Shown here one piece after another: positions 1 through 9,306 of a DNA stretch of 64,000 bases. The notes under the pieces were generated by a model. That model did not search any database, had not been told where the DNA came from, and worked only from the letters and a program-made list of their open reading frames with translations. Origin of the DNA: Xenorhabdus miraniensis (lineage in GTDB: Bacteria > Pseudomonadota > Gammaproteobacteria > Enterobacterales > Enterobacteriaceae); assembly GCF_002632615.1 (NCBI RefSeq), contig NZ_NITZ01000006.1, positions 1 to 64,000 on the forward strand, read 5' to 3'. Within the stretch, counting starts at the first letter, position 1. The number at the start of each line of letters is the position of its first letter. Both the position numbers and the translations under genes were made by a program.

Positions 1-142
1 TAGGCGGAAAAACCCGTAGGGTATCAAGCAATTTTTGTCGTGGGATTTTTCGGTTCGAAGCAACAGTTCCGTCTTCCATCCAGACACAAACTTGAAAGAT
101 ATTTTTAGCGAGGTCAATACCCACTACTTTGATCGTACTCAT
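1..142 (-). CDS. IS110/IS1111-family transposase, N-terminal part (cut by window edge)
   Basis: The reverse strand reads an ATG-started frame of 47 codons that runs off the left edge. It begins MSTIKVVGIDLAKNIFQV, the typical start of IS110-family DEDD transposases, where the Asp of GIDLAK (residue 10) is the first acidic catalytic residue. A purine-rich ribosome site (GGGAGAAC) precedes the ATG. Only the RuvC-like N-terminus is visible, so activity cannot be judged. The element lies head to head against a truncated IS982 transposase, which it seems to have interrupted. Family assignment is from memory of the conserved N-terminus. Confidence 0.85.
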   Translation of the reverse strand, partial: MSTIKVVGIDLAKNIFQVCVWMEDGTVASNRKIPRQKLLDTLRVFPP

Positions 143-222
143 GAGATGTTCTCCCGAAATTCAGTGCATCGGATAAAAGATGGCACTATTTTCCACTGAA
201 AAAGGGGACGTCCATCACATCA
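1..222 (-). mobile_element. IS110/IS1111-type insertion sequence, 5' end only
   Basis: It comprises the transposase start plus about 80 bases of upstream leader. The junction with the IS982 remnant is placed near 221-223, because the IS982 reading frame is normal up to KTSMG and then meets unrelated sequence and a stop. IS110 elements usually have no or only short terminal repeats, so the boundary is approximate. The other end lies outside the window. Confidence 0.65.
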
Positions 223-654
223 CCCCATTGAAGTTTTTCCGCGTTGAGCTACTCCCTGAAAGACCTTATGGCGGGGAATACGGATGTTATGGCAAACTTT
301 CAAACTGGTGGAATCAATAAACGCAATGCCGGTGGGTTTTCCTTTTAATTGCGTCAGATAACGGCACAGTGGTACCAAAACGGAAGGTGCAACACTGACG
401 AAACGGGTATAACTGAGCAAAGTGGGGAAATCACGATGGTGATATTTCCACAGGAATTCCAAGTAGAAGGCTTTAAAGTTACGGTAATGTGACATGTGAA
501 AGAGGATCAAAATGGTCATGATTTCACTGGGATACATGTGCCCTTTTCTGCGACGTAGGCGATATCCTTTATTGAGACAAAATTGCTCCCATTGTGGAAT
601 GAAAAAACGGCAAAAGTCATCGACACCGCAGAAAATTTCAACTAAGTTGTCCAT
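220..654 (-). pseudogene. IS982-family transposase, truncated at its C-terminus
   Basis: The frame from the ATG at 654 (GGAGGA ribosome site upstream) starts MDNLVEIFCGVDDFCRFF, typical of IS982-family transposases, and continues to IDSTSLKVCHNIRIPRHK, which carries the first Asp of the DDE triad. It stops after KTSMG at 220, about half to two thirds of the expected ~290 residues. The missing part would hold the remaining catalytic residues, so the protein should be dead. A longer in-frame start at 723 adds residues read from the element's inverted-repeat region and is unlikely. Confidence 0.85.
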
Positions 655-744
655 AGCCTGTTCCTCCCCAGAGCTGTTTCGGCGTGCACCAAAACATTGC
701 TCCTGGAACAGGCCCCTCGTCAATTCCTTATCCAGAATTCGGGT
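223..744 (-). mobile_element. IS982-family insertion sequence remnant with one terminal end
   Basis: The outer end is near 744, where the reverse strand reads ACCCGAATTCTGGATAAGG, matching the ACCC-type terminal inverted repeat of IS982 elements. The second end is not seen because the IS110-type element interrupts the transposase gene at about 222. This is a nested insertion in the gap downstream of pbpC. Confidence 0.7.
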
Positions 745-927
745 TAATTAACAACGATAATTTAGACATGACTAAACTGAGTGTCGTTATTCGTGTGAGT
801 TTTTCTGTGTTCATCATTTTTATCATCCATTGCCAGTATCGTTTGAATTATAGACGAAAATTAATGTAAAACGATAATTTTTTATCACAAAAGAAGAATG
901 AAAAACAGACGTGTTATATTCACACAC

Positions 928-956
928 CAAAAAAAACATGGCTAATACCATGTTTT
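928..956 (-). terminator. Rho-independent terminator of pbpC
   Basis: On the reverse strand a stem AACATGG/CCATGTT with a 6-base loop is followed by a run of eight T. It lies about 50 bases past the pbpC stop. Nothing else coding is seen in the gap 745-1006. Confidence 0.8.
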
Positions 957-1006
957 AAAAGATAATTCCGTATCTCATGGTTGACTTCCCATGACCAACG
1001 AATAAG

Positions 1007-3355
1007 TCACTTCAACACAAAATTGACAGAGCTGATTTGCCCACTCAAATCCAGCACACTAAGCTGATACTTTCCCGGTTGCGATAATGTCTTAACCCAT
1101 GACTGATTATGTTCTGTCACAGCAACTTGTTCACCATCCAAAAACCACCATTGTTTACCACTGCCTCCTTGCGTTGTTATTCGTAAATCCAAATCCTTTT
1201 GACCCGGAATGCGTTTCAGTACATCTCCTTCACGCACCCCGATAATCAACAATGGCGATTCATCCACTTTCATGGGCGGGCATTGGTGATTAATGGGAGG
1301 AAGCCGATTTGCCCGCTGCTCTTTAACAGGCAGCCATGCTTCCAGTGTAATTGGCCATAAGACAACTGTCTCCGGCTTGGCATCAGGACAATCAGGGGCA
1401 ACACGCAAGCCATTTTTATCCAGCCATACTCGTTCGTTGATCCCTGAAAGGCCTTCTTGTCCAACAGCAGGCAATGTGGGGGGAATGGTATTATCCAAAA
1501 TCCAGCTCAGACGGCGCTGGCGACAATTGTTGTCTTCCCGGGAAACACTTTCCTGAGAAAAAGCCATGCCACTTGGCCAACAAATAGTCGCCTGACTGAC
1601 ACTGGCTGGTCTCGGATCAATAGGGGTACGCATTGAGCTATAGTGTAAATTTTCCATTAACAATCCGTTGATTTGATTCATGACAGGGATCGCAGTGGCA
1701 TAACCAAATTGGCCAACAATAGGGGTTCCATCCGGCCTGCCAACCCAAACCCCTATGGTGTAACGGGCGTTCAGACCAATTGCCCAAGCATCACGATAAC
1801 CGTAGCTTGTCCCTGTTTTCCATGCCAGTGGCACTTCGGCCGGTAAAACATTATCAGGTTGGGGACGTCCCTCTCCTGCCATAATCCTTCTGACTATCCA
1901 AGCCGCCCCGACAGAGAACAGTTGCCTATCCCGTATTTTCTGCTGTGGTGTAAAGCGCACTGGAGATGCTTTTCCCTGACGGGCAAAAGCACTGTAGGCT
2001 GCAACCAACTCATCCATACGAACAGAAGTTCCTCCCAGAATAAGAGCTAAGTTCGGTTCACTGCCCAATGGGAAACGCAACCTCATACCCACGTTACGTA
2101 AATTGGCGGTGAATCGTTTGGCACCATAAGCTTCAAGAAGCTGCACCGCAGGCAAATTCAATGATCTTATCAACGCTTCACTGGCACTCACTGGCCCATT
2201 AAAACCACTGTCAAAATTACCCGGACGATAATCATTAAAACGGCGAGGAACATCCTGTAATAAAGATTCACCATGAATCAGCCCATCATCCAACGCCATA
2301 GCATATAAGAATGGCTTGAGTGTGGAACCCGGTGAGCGCCATGAACTTATCATATCCACATGCCCAAAACGGCTGTCATCCTGAAAATCAACAGAGCCAA
2401 TGTAAGCTTTGACAGACATGTCGGTGTGATCAACAACCAAGACACCCATTGATGTTTTTGCTGCCAATTGATATTTCCAGTGAAGTACTATATCTTCCAG
2501 TTGGCGTTGTAAACTGGTGTCAATCGTCGTTTGAATAACTTCCTGTTGGTTTTCATTAATCATTCGTCTTGCCAGTAATGGCGCAAGGTGAGGAACCTGA
2601 CGCGGAGCCAGCCAGACATTTTCTTCCTTAATATCAGCCACTTTTTTCACTGACCAAACATTATATTGCGCCAATCGCTGTAATACTTTGTCACGAGCGG
2701 CTTGTGCCCGTTCCGGATAGCGATCTGGCCGTAATCGGCTGGGAGCTTGTGGCAATACAGCCAATAATGCCGCTTCACCGGATGAAAGCTCTGACGGCGA
2801 TTTCCCCAAATAAGCCCAGCTAGCCGCCCCAACGCCCTGTAATGTGCCACCAAATGGCGCACGATTCAGATACATCTCCAAAATTTCATCTTTTGAATAA
2901 TGCCATTCCAGTTGTAGCGTGCGCCAAATTTGCCTGAATTTTCCGGCAAAGGTACGTGGATGGGGATCAATCAGTCGGGCAACTTGCATTGAAATGGTAC
3001 TTCCTCCCGACACAATTTTTCCTGCACGAATATCCTGCCATGCCGCTCTTAGTAAAGAGACAGGATTGATACCCGGATGTTTGTAAAACCAACGATCTTC
3101 ATAGGTCAACAATGCCTGAAGATATTCAGGAGAAACTTGATCTAACTTGACGGGATAACGCCAAATCCCTTCGTTGTCAGCAAAGCGCCACAATGGTGAG
3201 CCGTCAGATCCCACCACTACTCGCGCCATTTTGACGTTATGTATTGGCAACGGCCAGGTTTTATCTGCTAACCACACTGCGGCAGAAAGTAGCAACAAGA
3301 TAGACAGAATACCTACCAAAATAGGCAGATAAATGCGGGAAGACAATCTTCTCAT
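1007..3355 (-). CDS. pbpC: Penicillin-binding protein 1C (glycosyltransferase/transpeptidase)
   Basis: This 782-residue protein (E. coli PbpC has about 770) is a bifunctional class A PBP that polymerises and cross-links peptidoglycan in the periplasm. Residues 10-30 form one membrane anchor. The GT51 glycosyltransferase domain carries the catalytic Glu in YEDRWFYKHPG (Glu86). The transpeptidase domain shows S344-T-L-K (catalytic Ser), an SLN motif and K513-TGT. The C-terminal part (about 690-782) matches the BiPBP_C domain found in PBP1C. It sits downstream of yfhM, the usual pairing, in which the macroglobulin is thought to act with PBP1C against invaders. A terminator lies between yfhM and pbpC, so pbpC may have its own start or depend on read-through. 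Confidence 0.96.
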   Translation of the reverse strand: MRRLSSRIYLPILVGILSILLLLSAAVWLADKTWPLPIHNVKMARVVVGSDGSPLWRFADNEGIWRYPVKLDQVSPEYLQALLTYEDRWFYKHPGINPVSLLRAAWQDIRAGKIVSGGSTISMQVARLIDPHPRTFAGKFRQIWRTLQLEWHYSKDEILEMYLNRAPFGGTLQGVGAASWAYLGKSPSELSSGEAALLAVLPQAPSRLRPDRYPERAQAARDKVLQRLAQYNVWSVKKVADIKEENVWLAPRQVPHLAPLLARRMINENQQEVIQTTIDTSLQRQLEDIVLHWKYQLAAKTSMGVLVVDHTDMSVKAYIGSVDFQDDSRFGHVDMISSWRSPGSTLKPFLYAMALDDGLIHGESLLQDVPRRFNDYRPGNFDSGFNGPVSASEALIRSLNLPAVQLLEAYGAKRFTANLRNVGMRLRFPLGSEPNLALILGGTSVRMDELVAAYSAFARQGKASPVRFTPQQKIRDRQLFSVGAAWIVRRIMAGEGRPQPDNVLPAEVPLAWKTGTSYGYRDAWAIGLNARYTIGVWVGRPDGTPIVGQFGYATAIPVMNQINGLLMENLHYSSMRTPIDPRPASVSQATICWPSGMAFSQESVSREDNNCRQRRLSWILDNTIPPTLPAVGQEGLSGINERVWLDKNGLRVAPDCPDAKPETVVLWPITLEAWLPVKEQRANRLPPINHQCPPMKVDESPLLIIGVREGDVLKRIPGQKDLDLRITTQGGSGKQWWFLDGEQVAVTEHNQSWVKTLSQPGKYQLSVLDLSGQISSVNFVLK

Positions 3356-3384
3356 TAAAACTGTATCCGAAAAACTGCACTCGA

Positions 3385-3420
3385 AAGAAAAGAGCCCCTA
3401 TCCCAATAATAGGGGCTGAT
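3385..3420 (-). terminator. Hairpin between yfhM and pbpC (terminator or attenuator)
   Basis: A 9-bp stem, AGCCCCTAT/ATAGGGGCT, is followed on the reverse strand by CTTTTCTTT. It starts 5 bases past the yfhM stop and ends 30 bases before pbpC. It may fully end yfhM transcription or reduce pbpC expression. Confidence 0.75.
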
Positions 3421-3425
3421 AATAA

Positions 3426-6400
3426 TTAGCGGACAACTTCCAGTTTTGCGTTGGTTACACCCACTGCACGCCAATTAGGAACATACATGGATTCAACCTG
3501 CGGAGCAGGCACCTGATAAACTCCCGGTGCGACCGCACGAGCCAGATACAGTAATGTCACTGAGTTATAGGATGGCACAGCAACAGCGGCAACAAAGCGA
3601 TCATCACGGTATTCAATGTGACGTATATCAGCTTCTTGCATTTCCTCAACAAGATCTTGCAAACCTGCCGCACTTTCACTCAGGCTGGCACTGCTGGTTG
3701 CCAGATTTTGGTTTTCAATTTCCAATCCTGCTGGCAGTAGATCAACCACCAAGGCGTCTGGCACTGATTGATTCGCACTCACTTCCAGCTTCACAATGAC
3801 CATCTCTCCACTTTTCATGCGTTCGATGTAAACTGGATTTCCTGCCAAATCAAGGTAAGTACGCTTAATTTTCAGAACGTTTGAATAAGGGCTCGGAGTA
3901 TTCAGTGGATAACCCACTACATTCAGGCGTGAATACAACGTGCTACCACCACGGTTACTGATATCTATACCTTTCGAGATCTGCTCCGCAGTTAACGACT
4001 CAGTCAATGCACTGTCACTGTTAAATGGTGGCATTTGCTGGTTAATCGCTGCCTTCCATGGTTGTTCAGTGGCGCCGATAAAGTAACGCCCTGCCAGATA
4101 AAGAGAATTACTTTCCTGTGTCGAGAAGTAGTGACGAGTTGTCAGTTCATTGGATAAATTGAGCAATTTATTATCCCGCTCTTTCTGCAACATGTTGTGC
4201 TCTGTCAGCAAGGCAACAATCAGTGCGTTATCACGGATAGTACTGCCGTAATCACCCAATCCATAGCCAGGTTCGCGTGATTTATCAACCCCTAACTGAA
4301 CCGCTTCATTACCACGAGTATTATCCCCCATCATTTTCAGTGCAATACCCAACTGAACGAGAGACAAGCCACTTCCAGCCTGTGTCCGACGCTCATAAAG
4401 TTGTCTCAATCCACTCAGCGGTGCTTTTTGCTGATTTGCCAAAACTAACCCGGCATAAGCTTGTACAGAAAATTGTGTCGCAGACCGTAAGCTGCTGTAA
4501 CGATCACTAATAATGGTTTTATCCTGTAGGTAGCGCAGTAAACGGTTATTGGCCGCTTTCAAGGCATCGACCGGCACGCTGTAGCCTTGCTGGCCTGCAC
4601 GGAACAGAAAATCTGTCGCATAAGCAGTCAACCAGAACTCTTCATCGCCATTACGGTTCCACAATGAAAAGCCGCCATCATGGCGCTGCATACTTAGCAA
4701 ATGTGTAATTCCTGCTTCAATTGCTGCCCGACGTTTTTCATCGCTTTGTGTCTTAATACCCAGTTTTTTCAATTCAGATTGATTGGAATAGAGTGATGGA
4801 TAAAGCCCACTTACTGTTTGCTCCAGACAGCCATAAGGGTAAGCATACAATTCACGAATATAGCGTGCGATTTGCAATGGCGGTCTGCTGGTCAGCAATA
4901 ACTGTCCTTCCAATGTATTGGGTTCCAAACCAGTAATAGCCGTCAGTGGTAACTGCCAATTCTGCCCTTGCTCGATCACATCAGCAAATTGAATAGTTTT
5001 AGCTGGATATGCAGGGCGAACGCCAATTTTCCAGCTATTTTTATACTGTTTCAGATTTTCGTCAGGTAAGTTCAGGCCATTCACCGTCAGGAACACTTCA
5101 CCTTGCCCAAAACCGTAATCTGCTTTGACAGGAATTTGAATTGTTGTCCGCTTTCCTTTTTCCAGTAAAAGTTTTTTACTTGTCACGTCTTGTAATTTAA
5201 CCAACCCCTCAGCCGCAAAGTTCAGCGTCAATACTTGTGGCTGTTCAGTCAAATTGGTGAGATCCAGCGACAATTGGGATTGATCGCCTCCCGCCATAAA
5301 GCGAGGCAATGACATCTGAGTAATGACTGGCGCGGCTACAACGATTTTACGTTCACTGTGACCAAATTCATCACCACTCCATGCCTGCGCCATCAGCCTG
5401 AGCTCCCCATTGAAATCAGGGATCGGCAGGGTAATTTCCCCCTCTCCATTAGCATTTAATGTAATTGGCTTGGCTTGTTCTGCGATGATTTTAACTTCTG
5501 TCAGTGGTTTTTTGCCGCCCCGATCAAGTGAGCTATCGCTACCGTCTCCCCCAAAGCGCAGGTTAGCCTGACGCCCTTCTGCTTCAATCAAATGACCATA
5601 AACATCATATTGGTCAACGCTGTAGCGCTTACGACCGAAGAAAGCATCATAAGGATCAGGGGTTTTAAAATCAGTAATGCTCAACACTCCTGTATCCACT
5701 GCTGAAAGCAAAACATAGACTTGTTTAGGAAGTTCTTGTCCCTGTTGAGGTGTGGCCTTGATTCTGACAGTAAGATCCTGATTTGGGCGCATCTTATCAG
5801 GTGCATTTAAGGTCAGATTTAACTTACGCCCTTCGTCCATCAGTGGCAGATGTAGTACGCCAATCGCTCGCTTAGGCGTTGCCTGACGAGATTTATCTCC
5901 CGGACGTACAATAACGGCTGTGATATATAAATCATGACGGGCCCACGCTTGATTAATCGGAACATCAATATCTAAACCTTTCTCCGGTACGTCTACTTCC
6001 TGCCACCACAATGGGCCATCGCTGGATTCTACCAACAAATAACCTTTACCTTCCTGCGGTGCAATCATATGCAGCTTCACTTTCTCACCCGGCTTATAAG
6101 CGGGTTTATCCAGTGACAATTTGACCTGATCCGGACGAACTGCGCCTGTACCCCCGGTATTATCCTGCCATGAATAACCGGCCCAGAAATTCAGGCTAGT
6201 GACAAGCTGATTCTGAGGGTTCACTACCTCAATGCGATAAGATCCCCAATCAACAGGAAAACTGACTTTAGCGATACCATTTTTCGCAATCTGGACAGGC
6301 TCATCAGCCATCACCAAATCTTTCTGGTCATAACCAAAGTCCCAACCTTTATCGTCTGACCAACGCCAATAATAATCACGCCGTTCATATATCAAACGTG

Positions 6401-8525
6401 CCCTTAATTCTGATATAGCATGTTTTTTGCCGTTTGCATCCGCATAAACGATTTCAAATTCCGCCAGCGAATTTTCATCCACGTTATAGCGGTTGTCATC
6501 ACGACCAATGCGATAATTATAAATGGACTTCTTATTAAACAGTGGACGCACCCCAACTAGCTGTTCGGCCGGCCAAATAGCCTGCTCTGCGCGGCGTGTC
6601 ACCGGACGCCCGCCTGATTCCAGCAAGCTGGCCTGTACTATGACTTTTACAGGTGATGTAACGGATTTCCAGTTACTATCACTGACAGAGAGATTTGCTT
6701 TTCCTTCACTATCTAAAGTGAAATCAAATTCATCCAATGTCCGTATCAAATCAGTTTCTTGTACAGAGCCGAATTCATACCCTGGTAATTGCGCCACTGC
6801 ATTACGGGCTGGACGCAAGAACAATTGCCCTTGCAAACGATTAGCAGCAGCAGGTGCGCCGTACAGGTAACGGCCCGTTATAGCGAACTCAATATTTTGG
6901 TCTTTCAATATCGGCTGATTATTGACGTTTCCTTTAATTTCCAATGCCATACGTTCAGGCATGAAATCTTCAACATTAAATTTGTAATAACGTGGGATGT
7001 TATCACCTACATCAAATCGCAATGACCACATTCCCGTTTCAGCTTCGCGAGGTATCGGATAACGATATTGGTACAACCCGTTTTCAGCTTGCCAAACAAA
7101 ACTACGAACAACCTGATTATCCGCTTTCAATACATCTACTTTAACTGGCTGTGATTTAAGTGGACGACCATCAGCGTCACGCAGTAAACCGTTAATGATC
7201 AGCGTTTCTCCCGGCCGATAAAGATCCCGTGGGCCAAAAACAAAAAACTGTTTGCTGTATCCCTGAGGGCCTCCGATATCAAATTCAGAAAGATCTAACG
7301 CCGGAGAATTCAAGTCGATAATGCTGGTATGCCCATCCTGAGTGGCCAGCAGCAACTTTGCTTTATCCGTTTTTTCGAGAGAGGCGTGACCATCACTGTC
7401 CGTTATTGCCTTTGTCAAAAGCTGCCCTTTTACATCCAACAGGCGAATCTCAACGTCTTTCAGGCTAGATCCTTGTGCCAGTGATTGGGTAAATACATCG
7501 ATCCTGTTCAGGTAGCTGTGCATGGAAACGCCAATGTCACTTAATGTAAACAGAGTAATTGGATGGCTATAAGTGTATTTTCCCGCTTGTTGCATCACTG
7601 CCAGATAGACGCCATCTCTTTGTAATTCTTTGATGTTATTAATTGGCAGTAATAATTTTTCACGGGTATTGGCAGTAGGATTGAGATCAAAACGACCGGT
7701 GTAGACTAATTCCGTTTCTTGCAGTAATTCCTTGGATTCCCAGTAATTCATATTACTGCTGTATTGCCAGTTAACAATGAATGAGGGTAATGACGCATCT
7801 TTGATTCTAAAAAAATTGACATCTACGCTATTAACATTGAGCGCTAAAATCGGTAATCCTTCCGCAGCCTTACTGGGTAGCAACACCCCTTTGCTGGCAA
7901 AACCTACCGATGGCGTAATAGGTGCGGTATTAAATTTTTTTTCATAGGCAGTCACCAATCGACGCTCATTTATACCTTGGACACCTTCATCAACAGTCAA
8001 CTGTAACTCACGTGCCGGTGGTAAATGACGTAACCTAAGCTCCATCTGGTTATTGGAAAGTTCCCATGCTCCATCCAATTTCCCCGATTTAATATCAACA
8101 AGATGCAATTTTTGTGAGAAATCTTGATTCGGATCTAAAGGAACGGAGAATGTCACGACCATCGCACTAGCACCGTCCAATTGCAGCTCAGAGGCATCTA
8201 AGATAGTGACATCTTTACCCGCATAACGTTGTTCTTTTTTAGTCACCTGCTTTTCAGGACTTTCTTTTTCAGTAACTGTTTTTTCTGTGGCTGATACGGT
8301 TAATTGAGCAGTCGAAGTTTCCGATTTTTCATTATCGGCCACCTGCTTATTCTGAGGTAATGAAATGTTCTGTTTTTCGATGTTTTCTGTTTTAGTTTTG
8401 TCTGTATTATCAGCCTGATCGCATCCTGACAGTACAAACAGTGCAAATAACGAAGCAATCATGACCGCAAGGTATCGTTTTCTCCTTGTAGTCTTTTGCC
8501 AAAATTGACTTTGATACATAACCAT
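3426..8525 (-). CDS. yfhM: Bacterial alpha-2-macroglobulin lipoprotein
   Basis: This 1699-residue protein (E. coli YfhM/ECAM about 1650) is a periplasmic, lipid-anchored protease trap. The N-terminus has a basic segment, a hydrophobic stretch and the lipobox LSGC (Cys35), followed by D36, which could favour inner-membrane retention. A low-complexity Lys/Glu/Thr linker (about 40-95) follows and then MG-type beta domains. The thioester motif CLEQ occurs near residue 1232 in the sequence YGCLEQT, so the covalent trap should be functional. The helical thioester-domain region follows and a receptor-binding-like domain ends the protein. It is paired with pbpC as in many Gram-negatives. Confidence 0.95.
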   Translation of the reverse strand: MVMYQSQFWQKTTRRKRYLAVMIASLFALFVLSGCDQADNTDKTKTENIEKQNISLPQNKQVADNEKSETSTAQLTVSATEKTVTEKESPEKQVTKKEQRYAGKDVTILDASELQLDGASAMVVTFSVPLDPNQDFSQKLHLVDIKSGKLDGAWELSNNQMELRLRHLPPARELQLTVDEGVQGINERRLVTAYEKKFNTAPITPSVGFASKGVLLPSKAAEGLPILALNVNSVDVNFFRIKDASLPSFIVNWQYSSNMNYWESKELLQETELVYTGRFDLNPTANTREKLLLPINNIKELQRDGVYLAVMQQAGKYTYSHPITLFTLSDIGVSMHSYLNRIDVFTQSLAQGSSLKDVEIRLLDVKGQLLTKAITDSDGHASLEKTDKAKLLLATQDGHTSIIDLNSPALDLSEFDIGGPQGYSKQFFVFGPRDLYRPGETLIINGLLRDADGRPLKSQPVKVDVLKADNQVVRSFVWQAENGLYQYRYPIPREAETGMWSLRFDVGDNIPRYYKFNVEDFMPERMALEIKGNVNNQPILKDQNIEFAITGRYLYGAPAAANRLQGQLFLRPARNAVAQLPGYEFGSVQETDLIRTLDEFDFTLDSEGKANLSVSDSNWKSVTSPVKVIVQASLLESGGRPVTRRAEQAIWPAEQLVGVRPLFNKKSIYNYRIGRDDNRYNVDENSLAEFEIVYADANGKKHAISELRARLIYERRDYYWRWSDDKGWDFGYDQKDLVMADEPVQIAKNGIAKVSFPVDWGSYRIEVVNPQNQLVTSLNFWAGYSWQDNTGGTGAVRPDQVKLSLDKPAYKPGEKVKLHMIAPQEGKGYLLVESSDGPLWWQEVDVPEKGLDIDVPINQAWARHDLYITAVIVRPGDKSRQATPKRAIGVLHLPLMDEGRKLNLTLNAPDKMRPNQDLTVRIKATPQQGQELPKQVYVLLSAVDTGVLSITDFKTPDPYDAFFGRKRYSVDQYDVYGHLIEAEGRQANLRFGGDGSDSSLDRGGKKPLTEVKIIAEQAKPITLNANGEGEITLPIPDFNGELRLMAQAWSGDEFGHSERKIVVAAPVITQMSLPRFMAGGDQSQLSLDLTNLTEQPQVLTLNFAAEGLVKLQDVTSKKLLLEKGKRTTIQIPVKADYGFGQGEVFLTVNGLNLPDENLKQYKNSWKIGVRPAYPAKTIQFADVIEQGQNWQLPLTAITGLEPNTLEGQLLLTSRPPLQIARYIRELYAYPYGCLEQTVSGLYPSLYSNQSELKKLGIKTQSDEKRRAAIEAGITHLLSMQRHDGGFSLWNRNGDEEFWLTAYATDFLFRAGQQGYSVPVDALKAANNRLLRYLQDKTIISDRYSSLRSATQFSVQAYAGLVLANQQKAPLSGLRQLYERRTQAGSGLSLVQLGIALKMMGDNTRGNEAVQLGVDKSREPGYGLGDYGSTIRDNALIVALLTEHNMLQKERDNKLLNLSNELTTRHYFSTQESNSLYLAGRYFIGATEQPWKAAINQQMPPFNSDSALTESLTAEQISKGIDISNRGGSTLYSRLNVVGYPLNTPSPYSNVLKIKRTYLDLAGNPVYIERMKSGEMVIVKLEVSANQSVPDALVVDLLPAGLEIENQNLATSSASLSESAAGLQDLVEEMQEADIRHIEYRDDRFVAAVAVPSYNSVTLLYLARAVAPGVYQVPAPQVESMYVPNWRAVGVTNAKLEVVR

Positions 8526-8735
8526 AACCCTTGTTGTTTACCGGATAATCCAGAATATTATTTTTTTGGATATTCATTATGGTACTTCCTATTTCACATA
8601 ACTAATGCGCAGAAAAAATAGCGAATTCTCTGGCTGGAATAAAATTCTCCCTGCACTTTTACCCTATGTTTTTTCAGATTTTCGATGTCTCTCGCAATAT
8701 TGGTTGAATAATTGCAATCAAATTACACTTAGTCA

Positions 8736-9164
8736 TTATTGATTGATAACAGGGATAGTATCCCTCAACCAACTACCTAATTTCCGTTGGTAGAAGGGTT
8801 GAGTATGCTGAATCAGATAATGACTAATGCCCCTTTCTTTCTCATCAAGCAAGCAAAAATCGACCGATTCATCTTCATCAAGATATTCGCAAGCCAGTTC
8901 ACCCGCTTCTTGAATCAACAAACTTATTTCATCGCCTGATAGTGTTCCGCTAAACTCTAAGCCAATTAATAGATTAGGTTTTTCATCTACATTTTTATCA
9001 TGGGCCATAACCAGAAAAGCACGCCGAATGGGTTTATGTTGTTTGAATAAATTAATCAACGCCTCAATAAGCTGAGCCGGTTGTTCTTCTGGCTGACTCA
9101 GAGTGATACTGCTTCCGCTAGGAACTTTTATTTCGGTAGCGACAGGCCCATTTGATAAACTCAT
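8736..9164 (-). CDS. sseB: SseB-like protein, C-terminal domain only
   Basis: These 142 residues align from memory with the C-terminal half of E. coli SseB (258 residues). Shared features include RRAFLV, PNLLIGLE, a DEPID-like stretch, a KGISHF-like stretch and the ending PFYERR-like WLRD. The N-terminal SseB domain is missing: only about 140 bases separate the start from pepB and contain no frame for it. The start at 9164 has a GGAGATTTTC ribosome site. SseB's role is poorly defined (altered serine sensitivity when overexpressed). It sits next to pepB as in E. coli. Either the domain was lost in this lineage or the protein is naturally short here. Confidence 0.75.
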   Translation of the reverse strand: MSLSNGPVATEIKVPSGSSITLSQPEEQPAQLIEALINLFKQHKPIRRAFLVMAHDKNVDEKPNLLIGLEFSGTLSGDEISLLIQEAGELACEYLDEDESVDFCLLDEKERGISHYLIQHTQPFYQRKLGSWLRDTIPVINQ

Positions 9165-9306
9165 GAAAATCTCCGAACAATGCTGTTTGAATTACAGTTA
9201 AAGCTATTGAAAAGTTTAATCAAATAGCCCCCCATTAAGAGAGGCTATCAAGAAAGGTAATTTGAAAATGTGACTTTTTACTTCTTCGCTTTTTACTTCT
9301 TCGCTT

